This document shows positions 1 through 7,121 of a DNA stretch of 8,754 nt, piece after piece (the first letter of the stretch is position 1; each line of letters begins with the position of its first letter). This DNA comes from an uncultured Lachnospiraceae bacterium (GTDB lineage: Bacteria; Bacillota; Clostridia; Lachnospirales; Lachnospiraceae): the NCBI GenBank assembly GCA_910588755.1, contig CAJUQZ010000164.1, forward strand, positions 1 through 8,754, in the 5' to 3' direction. The notes beneath the pieces were generated by a model, which had not been told where the DNA came from, did not search any database, and saw only the letters and a list, made by a program, of their open reading frames with translations. A program made the position numbers and the translations under genes.

Positions 1-323
1 AGTAACTATGCGGGTTTCAGCAGTTAATGCTGTTATTCCGTGAATAATTCAGGGTAAATTGTATTTGGCTTTAATGTGTCTGGCACTGAATTATGCAAAT
101 AAGCGTGAATGTCATATAACGCCGGACTGGCTGCTTATATATCGTGTGGAAGGTGAAAGGCTTATGTTATATAGGACGGGAACACATTCGGATTTGTTTG
201 GTAATTGAGGGGAATAAACGTTAAAATAACCTGTTTTATTCATAGTTCTTTCGTATAAAAATGAAATCACGACAAATAATAACCATGTACAAGAAGAAAT
301 TTGTGAGAAAATTTCGGAAAGGC
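1..323. other. Upstream intergenic region, no supported gene
   Basis: No reading frame here looks like a real gene. Frame 1 stops at 25-27 and frame 2 at 40-42, so either could be the last few codons of a gene to the left, but too little remains to identify it. The stretch is AT-rich compared with the spoVA genes that follow. Small symmetric elements are visible: CAGCA/TGCTG around 18-32 and GAATAAA/TTTATTC at 212-218 and 235-241. spoVA operons are normally read by the forespore sigma factor SigG, but I could not find a convincing SigG pair (GNATR and CATNNTA about 18 nt apart). The promoter is therefore not assigned. Confidence 0.5.
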
Positions 324-980
324 ATGGTTATTTTTGTGGCAAATGTAGTGTTGTATCTTATAGCGAAACAGAATGTGGCGCTGTCAAAGGAGGACGTGGA
401 GCTCTCTGACGTGGCGAGTGTCTACTGTGAGGACGAGATCGTCCGCGCAAAGGCGGAGTCTCTGAAAATACACCGTTTCCGCCAGGACGGGCAGCCTCGG
501 GTGGTGGTCAGTGTCCTTAAGATTATAGAACAGATTACCAAACTCTGCCCGGGAATTACGGTTGAGAGCATCGGGGAGACCGACATTATCATAGAAAAGG
601 CTTCGCTGCAGCATGACAAACCGGAGCAGAAAAATGGATTTGGCGCGTATGCAAAGATTGCGGTTGTGTCGCTTATCTGCTTTTTTGGCTCCGCGTTTAC
701 GATCATGGCATTTCACAATGATGTCGGGCTGGCGGATGTGCTCAGCCGGATTTATAAGCTGGTGACAGGGGGGGAGTCAAGCGGATTTACGGCGCTTGAA
801 ATCTCGTACTCGATCGGATTGGCAGCGGGGATCATCGTGTTTTATAACCATATAGGCGGCAGGCGGCTGACTTCCGATCCGACGCCGCTCGAGGTGGAGA
901 TGCGCAACTATGAGCGCGATGTCAACCAGGCGATTGTGGAGATGGCTGACAGGCAGAAACTGGAGAAGGATGTGGATTAA
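324..980 (+). CDS. spoVAA: Stage V sporulation protein AA
   Basis: SpoVAA is a membrane component of the SpoVA channel, which loads dipicolinic acid into the forespore and releases it at germination. The protein has a soluble N-terminal domain of about 105 residues (QNVALSKEDVELSDVASVYC near the start, then VVVSVLKIIEQI and GETDIIIE). Two membrane segments follow (about residues 110-130 and 161-179), then the typical tail DPTPLEVEMRNYERDVN. That order and the tail are characteristic of the family, and the 218-residue length is close to the roughly 206 residues of the Bacillus protein. The start is uncertain. ATG 261 and ATG 285 have no ribosome site. ATG 324 has GGA 5 nt upstream. GTG 336 gives MANVVLYLIAKQN, which aligns best with the usual family N-terminus and could use GGAAAGG at 316-322. 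It is the first gene of a three-gene run and its stop overlaps the start of spoVAB. Confidence 0.92.
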   Translation: MVIFVANVVLYLIAKQNVALSKEDVELSDVASVYCEDEIVRAKAESLKIHRFRQDGQPRVVVSVLKIIEQITKLCPGITVESIGETDIIIEKASLQHDKPEQKNGFGAYAKIAVVSLICFFGSAFTIMAFHNDVGLADVLSRIYKLVTGGESSGFTALEISYSIGLAAGIIVFYNHIGGRRLTSDPTPLEVEMRNYERDVNQAIVEMADRQKLEKDVD

Positions 981-1429
981 TGGTCTGGAAAATCATATTG
1001 TTGTGGATCATCGGCATCAGCTCGGGGATCATGGTCTCGGCGGGCGTGTTTACAGTGCTTTTCGTGGTCGGACTGGTGCCGCGCTTTGCGGGGAGGACGG
1101 ACACGGCGCGGTGCGAGCTTTTTTATGAGGAGTGCCTGATCTTTGGCGCGGTACTGGCGGACGTGCTCAGCGTGTTTCCGATAAAGGGTTCGCTTGGTGC
1201 AAGTCCCCATATTTTACTGACGGTCCTTCTGGTCTTGATTGGCGTATTCGCCGGGATCTTTGTCGGCTGTCTGTCCATCGCGCTTGCGGAGGTGCTCGAC
1301 GGCATACCGATCTTTGCGCGAAGGGTGAAACTAAAGATGGGGGTGAGCATCGCGGTGCTTGCCGTTGCGCTGGGAAAGATCACGGGTTCGCTGGTCTATT
1401 TTATCAATGGATTTTATGAGGGGATTTAA
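980..1429 (+). CDS. spoVAB: Stage V sporulation protein AB
   Basis: SpoVAB is a small integral membrane protein of the forespore inner membrane, encoded with SpoVAA and SpoVAC and needed for dipicolinic acid uptake. Its exact role within the channel is not settled. The 149 residues are almost wholly hydrophobic, with membrane segments at about 5-34, 78-106 and 120-143 and a weaker one between. The segment FYEECLIFGAVLADVL with a following GxxxG-rich helix fits the family, whose usual length is about 140. The ATG overlaps the spoVAA stop by one base (TAATG) and has GGAGAAGGA at 962-970, 9 nt upstream, which suggests translational coupling. Assignment rests on gene order plus sequence character. 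Confidence 0.92.
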   Translation: MVWKIILLWIIGISSGIMVSAGVFTVLFVVGLVPRFAGRTDTARCELFYEECLIFGAVLADVLSVFPIKGSLGASPHILLTVLLVLIGVFAGIFVGCLSIALAEVLDGIPIFARRVKLKMGVSIAVLAVALGKITGSLVYFINGFYEGI

Positions 1430-1455
1430 TCGCTTGAAATAGGAGGATAGGATCG

Positions 1456-1917
1456 ATGGCATCAGAACAGAAAAAAGAGGAATATCAGGAGTATGTGCGG
1501 CAGAATTCGCCCAAGACAAACCTGCCCCTGCAAATGGGAAAGGCGTTTATTATGGGTGGGGTGATCTGCTGTGTCGGTCAGTTTATCGTCAATATGGCAG
1601 TAGATCAGTTTGGCATCGAGAAGGAGACTGCGGCGGCGTGGTGCTCCGTGATACTGATTCTGCTCAGTGCAGTGCTGACGGGGTTTAACTTATACGGTAA
1701 ACTGGTAAAATGGGGCGGCGCCGGCGCGCTCGTGCCGATCACCGGGTTTGCGAACTCGGTCGTGGCATCGGCAATCGAGTACAAGACCGAGGGACAGGTG
1801 TACGGCATCGGCTGCAAGATCTTTACGATCGCAGGACCTGTGATCCTGTACGGGATTGTCACGAGCTGGGTGCTTGGACTGGTGTATTATGTTATGACAT
1901 TGTTTGGGGTCAGTTGA
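1456..1917 (+). CDS. spoVAC: Stage V sporulation protein AC
   Basis: SpoVAC is the best-conserved membrane subunit of the SpoVA channel; the Bacillus protein behaves as a mechanosensitive channel that lets dipicolinic acid leave the spore core on germination. The 153 residues match the family length of about 150. A charged N-terminus of about 25 residues leads into membrane segments at about 30-49, 60-77, 87-109 and 122-146. The family signature is clear: GGAGALVPITGFANSVV, then EYKTEGQVYGIGCKIF and IAGPVILYG. A perfect AGGAGG (1441-1446) lies 9 nt before the ATG. It is the last gene of the run here. In most relatives spoVAD and spoVAE follow directly, but here the frame is followed by about 80 nt of unassigned sequence and then an inverted repeat that could stop transcription. 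Confidence 0.96.
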   Translation: MASEQKKEEYQEYVRQNSPKTNLPLQMGKAFIMGGVICCVGQFIVNMAVDQFGIEKETAAAWCSVILILLSAVLTGFNLYGKLVKWGGAGALVPITGFANSVVASAIEYKTEGQVYGIGCKIFTIAGPVILYGIVTSWVLGLVYYVMTLFGVS

Positions 1918-1998
1918 CTGGGGAAAATGGAGTTGTTATAGCACAAAATAAGCAGGTGGCAAGGAGTAGGGTAAGAAAAGGAGCGAGAATCTTTAAGG

Positions 1999-2040
1999 TT
2001 AAAACAGACAAAAGAGACGGTTAATTTTTGTCTGTTTTAA
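1999..2040. terminator. 15-bp inverted repeat, probable terminator after spoVAC
   Basis: Two perfect 15-nt arms (1999-2013 and 2026-2040) flank a 12-nt loop. Inside the stem is ACAGAC/GTCTGT. The 5' arm is rich in A and the 3' arm ends in TTTT, so the + strand transcript can form a hairpin followed by U-rich sequence. The opposite strand also shows U residues on its 3' side, so it could act in both directions. The stem is AT-rich for an intrinsic terminator, which lowers certainty. It separates the spoVA genes from the galactanase promoter. Confidence 0.75.
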
Positions 2041-2044
2041 TCAT

Positions 2045-2072
2045 TTGTAAATGCAACATTTAATGGTATAAT
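2045..2072 (+). promoter_or_regulatory. Vegetative-type promoter with extended -10 for the galactanase gene
   Basis: A perfect TATAAT at 2067-2072 is preceded by TGG (2064-2066), an extended -10. The sequence TTGTAA at 2045-2050 lies 16 nt upstream and matches 4 of 6 bases of the -35 consensus. It sits just after the spoVAC-side inverted repeat and reads toward the galactanase. The start of transcription would be near 2079, leaving a leader of about 200 nt. It was found by consensus matching only. Confidence 0.65.
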
Positions 2073-2115
2073 TTTACATATAGCACACAAATTTCGTAAT
2101 ATTTCAGACAGGTTT

Positions 2116-2250
2116 ATGTGTTCTGCGTCAGTCGGGAAAGGTGGTCTGGATGTATTACACCAGTGCGTGATTGAGAAAGCGTTCTGTCAGATGCACGTGG
2201 CCTTTGTGCGGGATTTTATCATCTTGCAGATGACGGGTATGATTTTTTAG
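2116..2250 (+). CDS. Possible 44-codon leader ORF, unknown
   Basis: An open frame of 44 codons begins at ATG 2116 and ends at TAG 2248, inside the untranslated leader of the galactanase gene and 29 nt before its start. The predicted peptide begins MCSASVGKGGLDVLHQ and contains no motif I recognise. The frame is open upstream as far as 2041. ACAGG lies 3 nt before the ATG, a poor ribosome site. It could be a regulatory leader peptide, a remnant of a lost gene, or chance; in 200 nt a chance frame of this length is quite possible. Confidence 0.2.
   Translation: MCSASVGKGGLDVLHQCVIEKAFCQMHVAFVRDFIILQMTGMIF
2144..2233 (+). promoter_or_regulatory. Possible structured 5' leader of the galactanase mRNA
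   Basis: Three small hairpins can be drawn in succession. CTGG-TGT pairs with ACACCAG around the loop ATT (2146-2163, one bulged A). GCAC at 2193-2196 pairs with GTGC at 2206-2209. TCATC at 2219-2223 pairs with GATGA at 2229-2233. None is followed by a T-run and none matches a riboswitch core I know. The leader is long for a gene with a strong ribosome site. Real structure or function is unproven. Confidence 0.25.
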
Positions 2251-2279
2251 ACACGCAGTGAAGAAAGGATGAGGTGATC

Positions 2280-5200
2280 GTGAAAAGGAAAAAAGTATTA
2301 AGCATACTTCTTGCAGTGGCATTGATCTTCGGGACAGCTGTGCAGGGAAACATTGTGTATGCGGAAGAACCTGCTACACAGGACCAGAACAACAGTTTAA
2401 ACAATGCCGGTGAGGGGACACAGGATGTATCTTCTGGCAGTGGTGATGAGAATGACAGTGATTCCCAGAATCCAGAGCAGCCAGACGGGGAAGAAGAAAA
2501 GCCAGGCGAGACAGCCACGCCGCCATTAGACGGGGAAGAGGAGCAGCCGGGAGACAATACTACGCCGCCGTCAGATGGGGAAGAGGAGCAGCCGGGAGAG
2601 ACAGCCACACCGCCGTCAGACGGTGAAGAGGAGCAGCCGGGCGACAATTCTACGCCTTCAGACGACGGGAATAATCAGGACGAAGGAAATCTGGGTATAG
2701 AACCAGGTGATCTTGAGGAAGAAACCGATACACAGGAGTTTGATCCGGAGTCTGACAGGACTCTGAAAGCATCAACTGATGGCAGTATTCAGGACGCTGA
2801 ATTTACCGGGGATCTTGAAAACGACAATATTTGGAAGGTAACGTCTTCTACGTGGACTGATACTACATTTGAGTTCTGTACATATAATCAGGACGTTACT
2901 GTTGGCGCGGAGCAGGGAACCAGCGCTTTCCATTTTTGGATGGGTCAGGCAGGAAATTTTACCTTGTTTCAGGAAGTCAAATTATCGGCAGGAACCTACA
3001 CAGTCAATACTGATTTTATGGGAGAAAACGCGCAGGTACAGCTTATGTTAGGGGATATAGGTGAAAATACCCATAACATGAAAGGCTTCAATGAATGGGT
3101 ATATGCTTCCGATGTCTTTACAGTGGCGGAAGATTGCACATTGAATGTTGGTTTTAAGGTAACGGTATCTGCGGGTGGTTATGGATACATAGACTCAATC
3201 TCTATTGAGAAAACCAATATGCCGGATGAGGAGCCGGACAAGCCGGCGGCCACAGACGGACTCATTCAGGGCTCGGAATTTACCGGAAACCTTTGGGAAG
3301 ATAAAATTTGGACAATAGATTTGGCGAATTGGGACGGCGCTACGTTTTCTTATTTTACATACGCAGAGGATCCATACCTTGAAACCACTGATAAACAGGG
3401 AACGAGCGGTTTGAAGTTCTGGCTGGAGAACGGAGGAGAATTTACCGTGCTCCAGGAAGTGGAATTACCGGCAGGAACCTACACGGTCAATGCTGATTTT
3501 ATGGGAGAAAACGCGCAGGTACAGCTCGTGTTGGGAGCTTCTGCCGGCAAATCTCACAATATGGCAGGATACAATGAATGGGTATATGCTGCGGATGTCT
3601 TTACGATAAAGGAAGATTCTAAGCTCAACATTGGCTTTAAGGTAACAGCATCAGCAGAAGGTTATGGATATATAGACTCAATCTCCATTGAGGAAGGCGG
3701 CACGCCAGATGAGGAGCCGGACAAACCGACAGTTTCAGACGGACTCATTCAGGACTCAGAATTTACCGGAAACCTTTGGGAAGATAAAATTTGGAATGTA
3801 GATTCGACGAACTGGGACAGCGATCCGTTTTCGTACTTTACATACGCAGAGGATTCATACCTTGAAACCACCGAAAAACAGGGAGTCAGCGGTTTCAAAT
3901 TCTGGATGGAGAAGGGAGGAGAGTTTACTCTGCTCCAGGAAGTGGAATTACCGGCGGGGACCTATACCGTCGATGCAGATTTTATGGGAGAAAACGCGCA
4001 GGTTCAAATCATGTTAGGGGAGTCTGCCGGCAAATCTCACAATATGGAAGGATACAATACTTGGGTATATGCCACAGAGGTGTTTGAGATAGAGAAAGAT
4101 TCCACTTTGAATATCGGGTTTAAGGTGAAAGTGGACGCGGGGGGCTGGGGATACCTAGACTCAATCTCTATTGAAGAAGGCGGCACCATCGTGGAGACGC
4201 CAGATCCTGTGGATGCCAAAGTGTATGTACCCGCGATACCGTTAAAATCTGATTTTATAGGAGGCGCGGATGTATCATCGTACATTTCCTTAAAAGACAG
4301 CGGTGTAAAATTCTATGATTTTGACGGCAACGAGCTGGATGACCAGGGATTTTTTAACCTGCTGAAAGCATCGGGAATGAACTATATTCGCATCCGCGTA
4401 TGGAACGATCCATACAATGCAAACGGCAACGGTTACGGTGGCGGCAACAACGATTTGGACAAGGCTGTAAAAATAGGTCAGTGGGCGACCAGGGCAGGAA
4501 TGAAGGTATTGATTGACTTCCATTATTCTGATTTCTGGGCAGATCCTGCAAAACAGCAGACGCCCAAGGCATGGGCGGGCTTCAATATCGACCAGAAGGC
4601 CGCGGCTGTGGAGGAATATACAAGGACAAGTCTGGAAACGCTGATCGACGCAGGCGTGGATGTCGGCATGGTACAGGTGGGCAATGAGACCAATGGCAAA
4701 ATCTGCGGGGAGAGCGAATGGGCGAATATGAGTCGGATATTCAACGCAGGCAGCAAGGCTATTCGCGCGATATCGGAGGAGCAGTCCAGGAATATTTTGG
4801 TGGTACTGCATTTTGCAAATCCCGAGACTCAGGGACGCTATGCGGGATACGCTGAAAATCTCGATCAATATGGTGTAGACTATGATGTATTTGCCTCCTC
4901 ATATTATCCATACTGGCATGGTACGCTCTCGAATCTAAAAAGCGTGCTTGGCGGTATCAATGAAAAGTATGGTAAAAAAGTGATGGTTGCGGAGACCTCA
5001 TGGAGTACGACTTATAAGGACGGCGACGGGCACGGCAATACGATTCAGGAAAGTACGACAGGGGTCACGATGGACTATGAGGTCAGTCTCCAGGGGCAGG
5101 CGACAGAACTGTATAGTGTAATCAAGACGATTTCCGAGACGCCTGGTGGAATCGGTGTATTTTACTGGGAGCCTGCATGGCAGCCGGTTCAGGTATATGA

Positions 5201-7052
5201 TGAAAACGCTGACAATGCACAGGAGATTTTAAGACAGAATAGAGAACTCTGGGAAAAGTATGGATCAGGGTGGGCGTCTTCCTATGCAAGCGAGTATGAC
5301 CCGGACGATGCCGGCAAGTGGTACGGCGGTTCTGCGGTGGATAATCAGGCGATGTTTGACTTCGCGGGTCATCCACTGGATACATTGAATATCTTTAACT
5401 ATGTAAAGTCGGGTACTACGGCGCCGATTACAGTCAGCTCGATAGAGCCGGTCACGGTGGAGGCAGAGATGGGTGCGGCCATAACGCTCCCCGAGACAGT
5501 GAATGCCGTATATGTTGACAACTCCAGGAAGACATTACCAGTTACATGGAACAGCGAGCAGCTTGCGGCTGCTATCGAGAAGGGCGCAGGTACTTATACC
5601 ATAAAAGGTCTTGTCACAGCGGATGGTGCGTCATATGAGGCAAAATGCACCCTGACGATCAAACCGGTCAATCTGCTTCGCAATCCAGGCTTCGAGGATG
5701 CGGACATGAGCATGTGGAGCATTACAGACAATGCCGGAGGCGTCAGCAGAAAAGAGGATTCCAGCAATGTGAGAAGCGGCGCATACTGTCTCCATTTCTG
5801 GTCTGAGGCAGATATGGCTTACACAGTGGAGCAGACGGTAACACTGGATGCGGGCACCTATACCTTTGGCGGTTATCTGCAGGGTGGAGATGCCGGAGAG
5901 AACGACGTATTTAAACTGTATGTGAAGGTCGGAGAGGAGATCAGAGAAGCAGCGACAAGCGTTAATGGCTGGCAGAACTGGTCAGAGCCTGCGATAGAGA
6001 ATATTCAGATTGCTGAGGATGGCACAAATATAATTGTCGGAATCCATGTGGAAGCCAGCGCAAAGGCATGGGGATCATGGGATGATCTGTATTTGTATTG
6101 TACAGAGAAACCACAGCCGCCAACCGGCGATGAGGGTGACAAGCCGGACGATCCGGGAAGCGACAAGCCGGATGATCCAGGAAGCGACAAGCCGGACGAT
6201 CCGGGAAGCGACAATGCAAACGATGCGGACAGCAAGGACTCACAAAGTACTACAACATCCTCCTCCAAAAAAACGGAGACAAAAAAAGATGTATTGAACT
6301 GGGTAAAGATTGGAGAGAGCGTAAAGGATGAAATAAGCAGAATTTCACTCGATGATGCGGCACAGACTGTCAGCATGGATTTTGTCTCAACCGGCGAGAT
6401 CAGGGTTCCGGTCAGTATTCTGAATCAGATCCAGGGCAAAAATATGATTCTGGGATTCCATAACGGAAAAGATGCCGCGCTGAGTGTCAGCGGTCTGGAG
6501 CTGGCAAATCTGGACCTGTCAGGGATTATCGATGTCAATATGACAATCGTATGTGACACTGATTATATTCCTCAGACCGTATTGGGCGACAAGGCTGCCA
6601 CGGCTCTTTCGATGCGTCAGATTTCTGTGCTAAATGCAGGAAAAATGCAAGTTCCGGTATCAATGCATGTAAAGGTGGATGAAAAGTATGCAGGACAGTA
6701 TGCAAACTTATATCGTTACAATGCACTGAGCGGTATGTTGGAGTTTGTCGGCACGTTTCAGATTGTACCAGGCGGACTTGCGGTGTTCCCTATTACAGAA
6801 GGCGGAAACTATCTTCTGACAGTCACGGCGCAGATGCCGGGAATTCCTGCAGAGCGGCCAGACTTGCCGCAGGTGCCGGATGCCAATATTGAGTTACCAA
6901 ATCCTGGCAGACAGTATACTGTCAGGGGAGGGGATACCTTATCGGCGATCGCAAAGGCAAACGGAATGACGTTGGCAGAATTGATAAGCATGAATCCACA
7001 GGTGACGGATATCAACCGGATCAAGGTGGGGCAGGTGTTAAATATTCATTAG
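2280..7052 (+). CDS. Secreted modular endo-beta-1,4-galactanase (GH53) with CBM-like modules and LysM
   Basis: This is an arabinogalactan endo-beta-1,4-galactanase (clan GH-A), cutting beta-1,4-galactan side chains of pectin at the cell surface. The start is GTG 2280, because GAGG at 2271-2274 lies 5 nt upstream; GTG 2274 is an in-frame alternative. Residues 1-28 are a signal peptide (cut after VYA). Residues 29-165 are an acidic Pro-rich linker. Three tandem beta-rich modules lie at 167-310, 326-473 and 487-635. The GH53 domain is about 656-1044, with YIRIRVWNDPYN, the acid/base Glu803 in VQVGNETNG and the nucleophile Glu905 in VAETSW. An Ig-like (Big_4 type) domain follows at 1051-1130, then a CBM61-like module at 1131-1274 (NLLRNPGFEDADMSMW). 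A PDDPGSDK linker leads to an unassigned beta-rich domain (1337-1517) and a LysM (1546-1590), which should hold the enzyme on peptidoglycan. Most GH53 enzymes are 350-900 residues, so this one is large. No galactan transporter or GH42/GH2 gene is adjacent. GH53 assignment is firm; the role of the first three modules is inferred. Confidence 0.95.
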   Translation: MKRKKVLSILLAVALIFGTAVQGNIVYAEEPATQDQNNSLNNAGEGTQDVSSGSGDENDSDSQNPEQPDGEEEKPGETATPPLDGEEEQPGDNTTPPSDGEEEQPGETATPPSDGEEEQPGDNSTPSDDGNNQDEGNLGIEPGDLEEETDTQEFDPESDRTLKASTDGSIQDAEFTGDLENDNIWKVTSSTWTDTTFEFCTYNQDVTVGAEQGTSAFHFWMGQAGNFTLFQEVKLSAGTYTVNTDFMGENAQVQLMLGDIGENTHNMKGFNEWVYASDVFTVAEDCTLNVGFKVTVSAGGYGYIDSISIEKTNMPDEEPDKPAATDGLIQGSEFTGNLWEDKIWTIDLANWDGATFSYFTYAEDPYLETTDKQGTSGLKFWLENGGEFTVLQEVELPAGTYTVNADFMGENAQVQLVLGASAGKSHNMAGYNEWVYAADVFTIKEDSKLNIGFKVTASAEGYGYIDSISIEEGGTPDEEPDKPTVSDGLIQDSEFTGNLWEDKIWNVDSTNWDSDPFSYFTYAEDSYLETTEKQGVSGFKFWMEKGGEFTLLQEVELPAGTYTVDADFMGENAQVQIMLGESAGKSHNMEGYNTWVYATEVFEIEKDSTLNIGFKVKVDAGGWGYLDSISIEEGGTIVETPDPVDAKVYVPAIPLKSDFIGGADVSSYISLKDSGVKFYDFDGNELDDQGFFNLLKASGMNYIRIRVWNDPYNANGNGYGGGNNDLDKAVKIGQWATRAGMKVLIDFHYSDFWADPAKQQTPKAWAGFNIDQKAAAVEEYTRTSLETLIDAGVDVGMVQVGNETNGKICGESEWANMSRIFNAGSKAIRAISEEQSRNILVVLHFANPETQGRYAGYAENLDQYGVDYDVFASSYYPYWHGTLSNLKSVLGGINEKYGKKVMVAETSWSTTYKDGDGHGNTIQESTTGVTMDYEVSLQGQATELYSVIKTISETPGGIGVFYWEPAWQPVQVYDENADNAQEILRQNRELWEKYGSGWASSYASEYDPDDAGKWYGGSAVDNQAMFDFAGHPLDTLNIFNYVKSGTTAPITVSSIEPVTVEAEMGAAITLPETVNAVYVDNSRKTLPVTWNSEQLAAAIEKGAGTYTIKGLVTADGASYEAKCTLTIKPVNLLRNPGFEDADMSMWSITDNAGGVSRKEDSSNVRSGAYCLHFWSEADMAYTVEQTVTLDAGTYTFGGYLQGGDAGENDVFKLYVKVGEEIREAATSVNGWQNWSEPAIENIQIAEDGTNIIVGIHVEASAKAWGSWDDLYLYCTEKPQPPTGDEGDKPDDPGSDKPDDPGSDKPDDPGSDNANDADSKDSQSTTTSSSKKTETKKDVLNWVKIGESVKDEISRISLDDAAQTVSMDFVSTGEIRVPVSILNQIQGKNMILGFHNGKDAALSVSGLELANLDLSGIIDVNMTIVCDTDYIPQTVLGDKAATALSMRQISVLNAGKMQVPVSMHVKVDEKYAGQYANLYRYNALSGMLEFVGTFQIVPGGLAVFPITEGGNYLLTVTAQMPGIPAERPDLPQVPDANIELPNPGRQYTVRGGDTLSAIAKANGMTLAELISMNPQVTDINRIKVGQVLNIH
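2484..2663 (+). repeat. Four 45-bp tandem repeats coding an acidic linker
   Basis: Four in-frame 15-residue units run without gaps at 2484-2528, 2529-2573, 2574-2618 and 2619-2663, each beginning DGEEE(K/Q)PG. Units 1 and 3 continue ETATPP, while units 2 and 4 continue DNTTPP or DNSTPS. The repeat is therefore better read as two copies of a 90-bp pair. It encodes a flexible, negatively charged spacer between signal peptide and first module of the galactanase. Such tracts often vary in copy number between strains. Confidence 0.9.
2778..4184 (+). repeat. Three tandem ~480-bp repeats coding binding-type modules
   Basis: Copies start at 2778, 3255 and 3738, each beginning with a DG(S/L)IQ motif, and are joined by PDEEPDKP linkers after copies 1 and 2. 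Shared motifs in order are EFTG, FW, LQEV, AGTYTV, DFMGENAQVQ, HNM, WVYA, and GYGYIDSISIE or GWGYLDSISIE. A 26-nt block starting at 3012, 3495 and 3978 is identical in all three, with a spacing of exactly 483 bp. Copies 2 and 3 are closest; copy 1 has drifted more. The pattern shows internal duplication. The fold looks like a carbohydrate-binding beta-sandwich related to the CBM61-like module after the catalytic domain, but the family is not certain. Confidence 0.9.
6138..6233 (+). repeat. 24-bp tandem repeats coding PDDPGSDK linker
   Basis: Three full units (6138-6161, 6162-6185, 6186-6209) encode DKPDDPGS, followed by a degenerate fourth (6210-6233, DNANDADS). Units 1 and 3 are identical in DNA, and unit 2 differs at two silent sites. 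The encoded stretch is a flexible acidic linker, followed by a Ser/Thr/Lys-rich segment, joining the CBM61-like module to the C-terminal domains of the galactanase. Confidence 0.9.
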
Positions 7053-7059
7053 TACATAT

Positions 7060-7092
7060 GAGCAGGGGGAGTACTTTCCCCCTGCTCGTTTT
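7060..7092 (+). terminator. Intrinsic terminator of the galactanase gene
   Basis: A perfect 11-bp GC-rich stem (GAGCAGGGGGA at 7060-7070, its complement at 7077-7087) encloses a 6-nt loop and is followed by GTTTT. It starts 8 nt after the galactanase stop codon. On the opposite strand the hairpin is not followed by a T-run, so it probably serves the + strand mainly, although it lies between two convergent genes. Confidence 0.93.
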
Positions 7093-7121
7093 ACCATTAT
7101 TACAGTTTAGAGGAAGAAGAC

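Noticed and set aside
1956..2024. 22-codon frame as a real spoVAD gene start
   Set aside because: Only a vague resemblance to SpoVAD N-termini, poor ribosome site, and the frame runs into the inverted repeat. It is kept only as a possible scar in the findings.
2219..2647. 142-codon minus-strand frame with repeated SPGCSSSPSDGG units
   Set aside because: The repeats are the reverse reading of the acidic linker repeats of the galactanase; the forward frame continues into clear domains.
2484..2663. Regular repeats that could suggest a CRISPR array
   Set aside because: The units are contiguous, in frame and protein-coding with no unique spacers. The same holds for 6138-6233.
4290..4868. 192-codon open frame on the minus strand inside the galactanase
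   Set aside because: It lies wholly antisense to the conserved GH53 catalytic domain, has no ribosome site or recognisable motif, and its composition is that expected of a shadow frame.
6888..6908. ELPNPG near the galactanase C-terminus as a sortase-type LPXTG signal
   Set aside because: The motif lacks the Thr-Gly order, and it is followed by a LysM domain rather than by a hydrophobic segment and positive tail.
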